A program made the translations under genes and the position numbers. From Coxiellaceae bacterium (GTDB lineage Bacteria > Pseudomonadota > Gammaproteobacteria > UBA9339), in NCBI GenBank assembly GCA_003142435.1, contig PLMI01000085.1, positions 1 through 8,125 on the forward strand: a stretch of 8,125 bases of DNA, given 5' to 3'. Positions 7,800 through 8,125 of the stretch are shown here, one piece after another. Under the pieces are notes generated by a model. It worked only from the letters and a program-made list of their open reading frames with translations, searched no databases and had not been told where the DNA came from. Position 1 is the stretch's first letter, and each line of letters starts with the position of its first letter.

Positions 7800-7828
7800 A
7801 TTCTAGTTGTTTTTGCTCATGTTGTCAA
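7800..7828 (-). promoter_or_regulatory. Sigma70-type promoter of the rpmH operon
   Basis: On the minus strand a perfect -35 TTGACA (7823-7828) is followed by a 17-base spacer and -10 TAGAAT (7800-7805), one mismatch from TATAAT. Transcription would start near 7793, giving a leader of about 60 bases before rpmH. Eleven of twelve consensus bases at the ideal spacing, placed upstream of a highly expressed ribosomal gene, make this the best promoter in the window. Confidence 0.8.
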
Positions 7829-7830
7829 TA

Positions 7831-7880
7831 ATGTAATTTTTTTAATAATTTAATATTTATATTTTTTATTATTGTTATTA
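7831..7880. other. Candidate DNA unwinding element
   Basis: Of 50 consecutive bases only two (7833 and 7874) are G or C. The block sits 15 bases from the perfect DnaA box, the arrangement expected of a duplex-unwinding region. No clear E. coli-type GATCTNTTNTTTT 13-mers are present, so the call rests on composition and position. Confidence 0.5.
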
Positions 7881-7894
7881 AGCAAACAGAAATC

Positions 7895-7903
7895 TGTGGA
7901 TAA
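7895..7903 (-). promoter_or_regulatory. DnaA box, perfect consensus
   Basis: The minus strand reads TTATCCACA, identical to the high-affinity consensus box. It flanks the A/T block and is the only perfect copy I found in the origin region. Confidence 0.8.
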
Positions 7904-7937
7904 GTAAAAAAAACCTTATTTTTTTAATGAATTAGCT

Positions 7938-7946
7938 TGTGAACAA
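7938..7946 (-). promoter_or_regulatory. Weak DnaA box-like site TTGTTCACA
   Basis: The minus strand reads TTGTTCACA, with two mismatches but an intact CACA end. It lies inside a 12-base near-palindrome, CTTGT-GA-ACAAG (7936-7947). Confidence 0.3.
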
Positions 7947-7983
7947 GGTTGTTAAACTTTTATGGTTTTTATTGTGGGTGGAT

Positions 7984-7992
7984 TGTTTATAA
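7984..7992 (-). promoter_or_regulatory. Variant DnaA box TTATAAACA
   Basis: The minus strand reads TTATAAACA, two mismatches from consensus. It shares the pattern TTATNAACA with the two boxes at 8030-8050, which raises its credibility; alone it would be weak in such AT-rich DNA. Confidence 0.35.
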
Positions 7993-8020
7993 CTTTGATA
8001 ACTTTTTTGTTAAAAGACCT

Positions 8021-8032
8021 TAACTATAGTTA
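8021..8032. repeat. Perfect 12-bp palindrome TAACTATAGTTA in the origin region
   Basis: The twelve bases equal their own reverse complement. The right arm overlaps the variant DnaA box at 8030-8038. The centre TATAGT could double as a -10 element for dnaA, but no matching -35 stands 16-18 bases upstream. A dimeric DNA-binding protein site is possible. Confidence 0.5.
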
Positions 8033-8050
8033 TCAACATATTTATTAACA
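8030..8050 (+). promoter_or_regulatory. Two tandem variant DnaA boxes
   Basis: TTATCAACA (8030-8038) differs from TTATCCACA at one base; TTATTAACA (8042-8050) differs at two. They have the same orientation with starts 12 bases apart, about one helical turn. The first overlaps the 12-bp palindrome at 8021-8032. Confidence 0.5.
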
Positions 8051-8113
8051 GCAAAAATTAATGATGTTATGTAACCTGATTCCGACGTAATAATTAGTTA
8101 ACGTGTTGAAATA

Positions 8114-8125
8114 ATGGCGAAAAAC
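8114..8125 (+). CDS. dnaA: Possible start of dnaA, cut by the window edge (four codons)
   Basis: An ATG at 8114 opens a frame reading Met-Ala-Lys-Asn to the last base. The call rests on context only: dnaA is the usual divergent neighbour of rpmH across oriC. No SD precedes the ATG, and four residues cannot identify a protein. The start does not resemble the MS-x-x-LW opening common in gammaproteobacterial DnaA, so a different start beyond the window, or another gene, remains possible. Confidence 0.35.

Larger units (their letters stand above)
7733..8113. other. oriC: Putative chromosome replication origin (oriC) between rpmH and dnaA
   Basis: This 381-base gap contains no convincing gene and is strongly AT-rich. 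It lies directly upstream of rpmH, the position of oriC in many gammaproteobacteria such as Pseudomonas. From rpmH outward it holds the rpmH promoter, an almost pure A/T block (7831-7880), a perfect DnaA box (7895-7903), weaker boxes at 7938-7946 and 7984-7992, two tandem TTATNAACA boxes (8030-8050), and a possible dnaA start at 8114. I find no GATC site in it, unlike E. coli oriC; in so AT-rich a stretch that absence could be chance. Function is inferred from position and boxes only. Confidence 0.75.

Noticed and set aside
8025..8030. TATAGT as a -10 element for dnaA
   Set aside because: No acceptable -35 stands 16-18 bases upstream, and the hexamer is the centre of a palindrome, which explains it equally well.
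7962..8048. 28-codon hydrophobic frame (Met-Val-Phe-Ile-Val-Gly-Gly...) in the origin region
   Set aside because: It has no proper SD and covers two DnaA box-like sites. T-rich DNA readily yields short hydrophobic peptides by chance.

Overview
The window looks like chromosomal housekeeping DNA from an AT-rich gammaproteobacterium. It holds nine well-supported protein genes, a probable chromosome origin (oriC) and perhaps the first codons of dnaA. The gene set (rodZ, hisS, yfgM, bamB; rpmH, rnpA, yidD, yidC, mnmE) is the gammaproteobacterial one. Features such as the YidC N-terminus (residues 18-28, ALWNAWQKDYP) remind me of Legionellales/Coxiellaceae. That placement is an inference from memory, not a search result. 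I see no mobile element, CRISPR array, tRNA, rRNA or riboswitch.

Layout: positions 108-3911 are a plus-strand run, rodZ-hisS-yfgM-bamB. These are cell-shape scaffold, histidyl-tRNA synthetase, SecYEG-associated TPR membrane protein and outer-membrane assembly lipoprotein. Positions 3919-7732 are a minus-strand run that reads, in transcription order, rpmH-rnpA-yidD-yidC-mnmE. These are ribosomal protein L34, RNase P protein, membrane-insertion helper, membrane insertase and tRNA-modification GTPase. The two runs converge tail to tail with only 7 bases between the bamB and mnmE stop codons. Positions 7733-8113 are noncoding and AT-rich. They hold a near-consensus sigma70 promoter for the rpmH operon, a 50-base stretch with only two G/C bases, one perfect DnaA box and several variant boxes. 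The window ends four codons into a possible dnaA.

How the genes fit together: the minus-strand operon is the classic origin-proximal cluster that links ribosome and tRNA maturation (L34, RnpA, MnmE) with inner-membrane protein insertion (YidD, YidC). The plus-strand cluster contributes envelope biogenesis (RodZ with MreB, YfgM with SecYEG, BamB with the BAM complex) and charging of tRNA-His. Having both in one 8-kb piece puts Sec/YidC/BAM-related genes next to the origin.

No new multi-gene system is visible. The points most worth a second look are: the origin's TTATNAACA boxes and its cluster of GTTA/TAAC tetramers, including a perfect 12-bp palindrome; a RodZ that lacks the usual periplasmic domain; the absence of ispG and der from their common places in the rodZ-bamB block; and two substitutions in a normally conserved HisRS motif.
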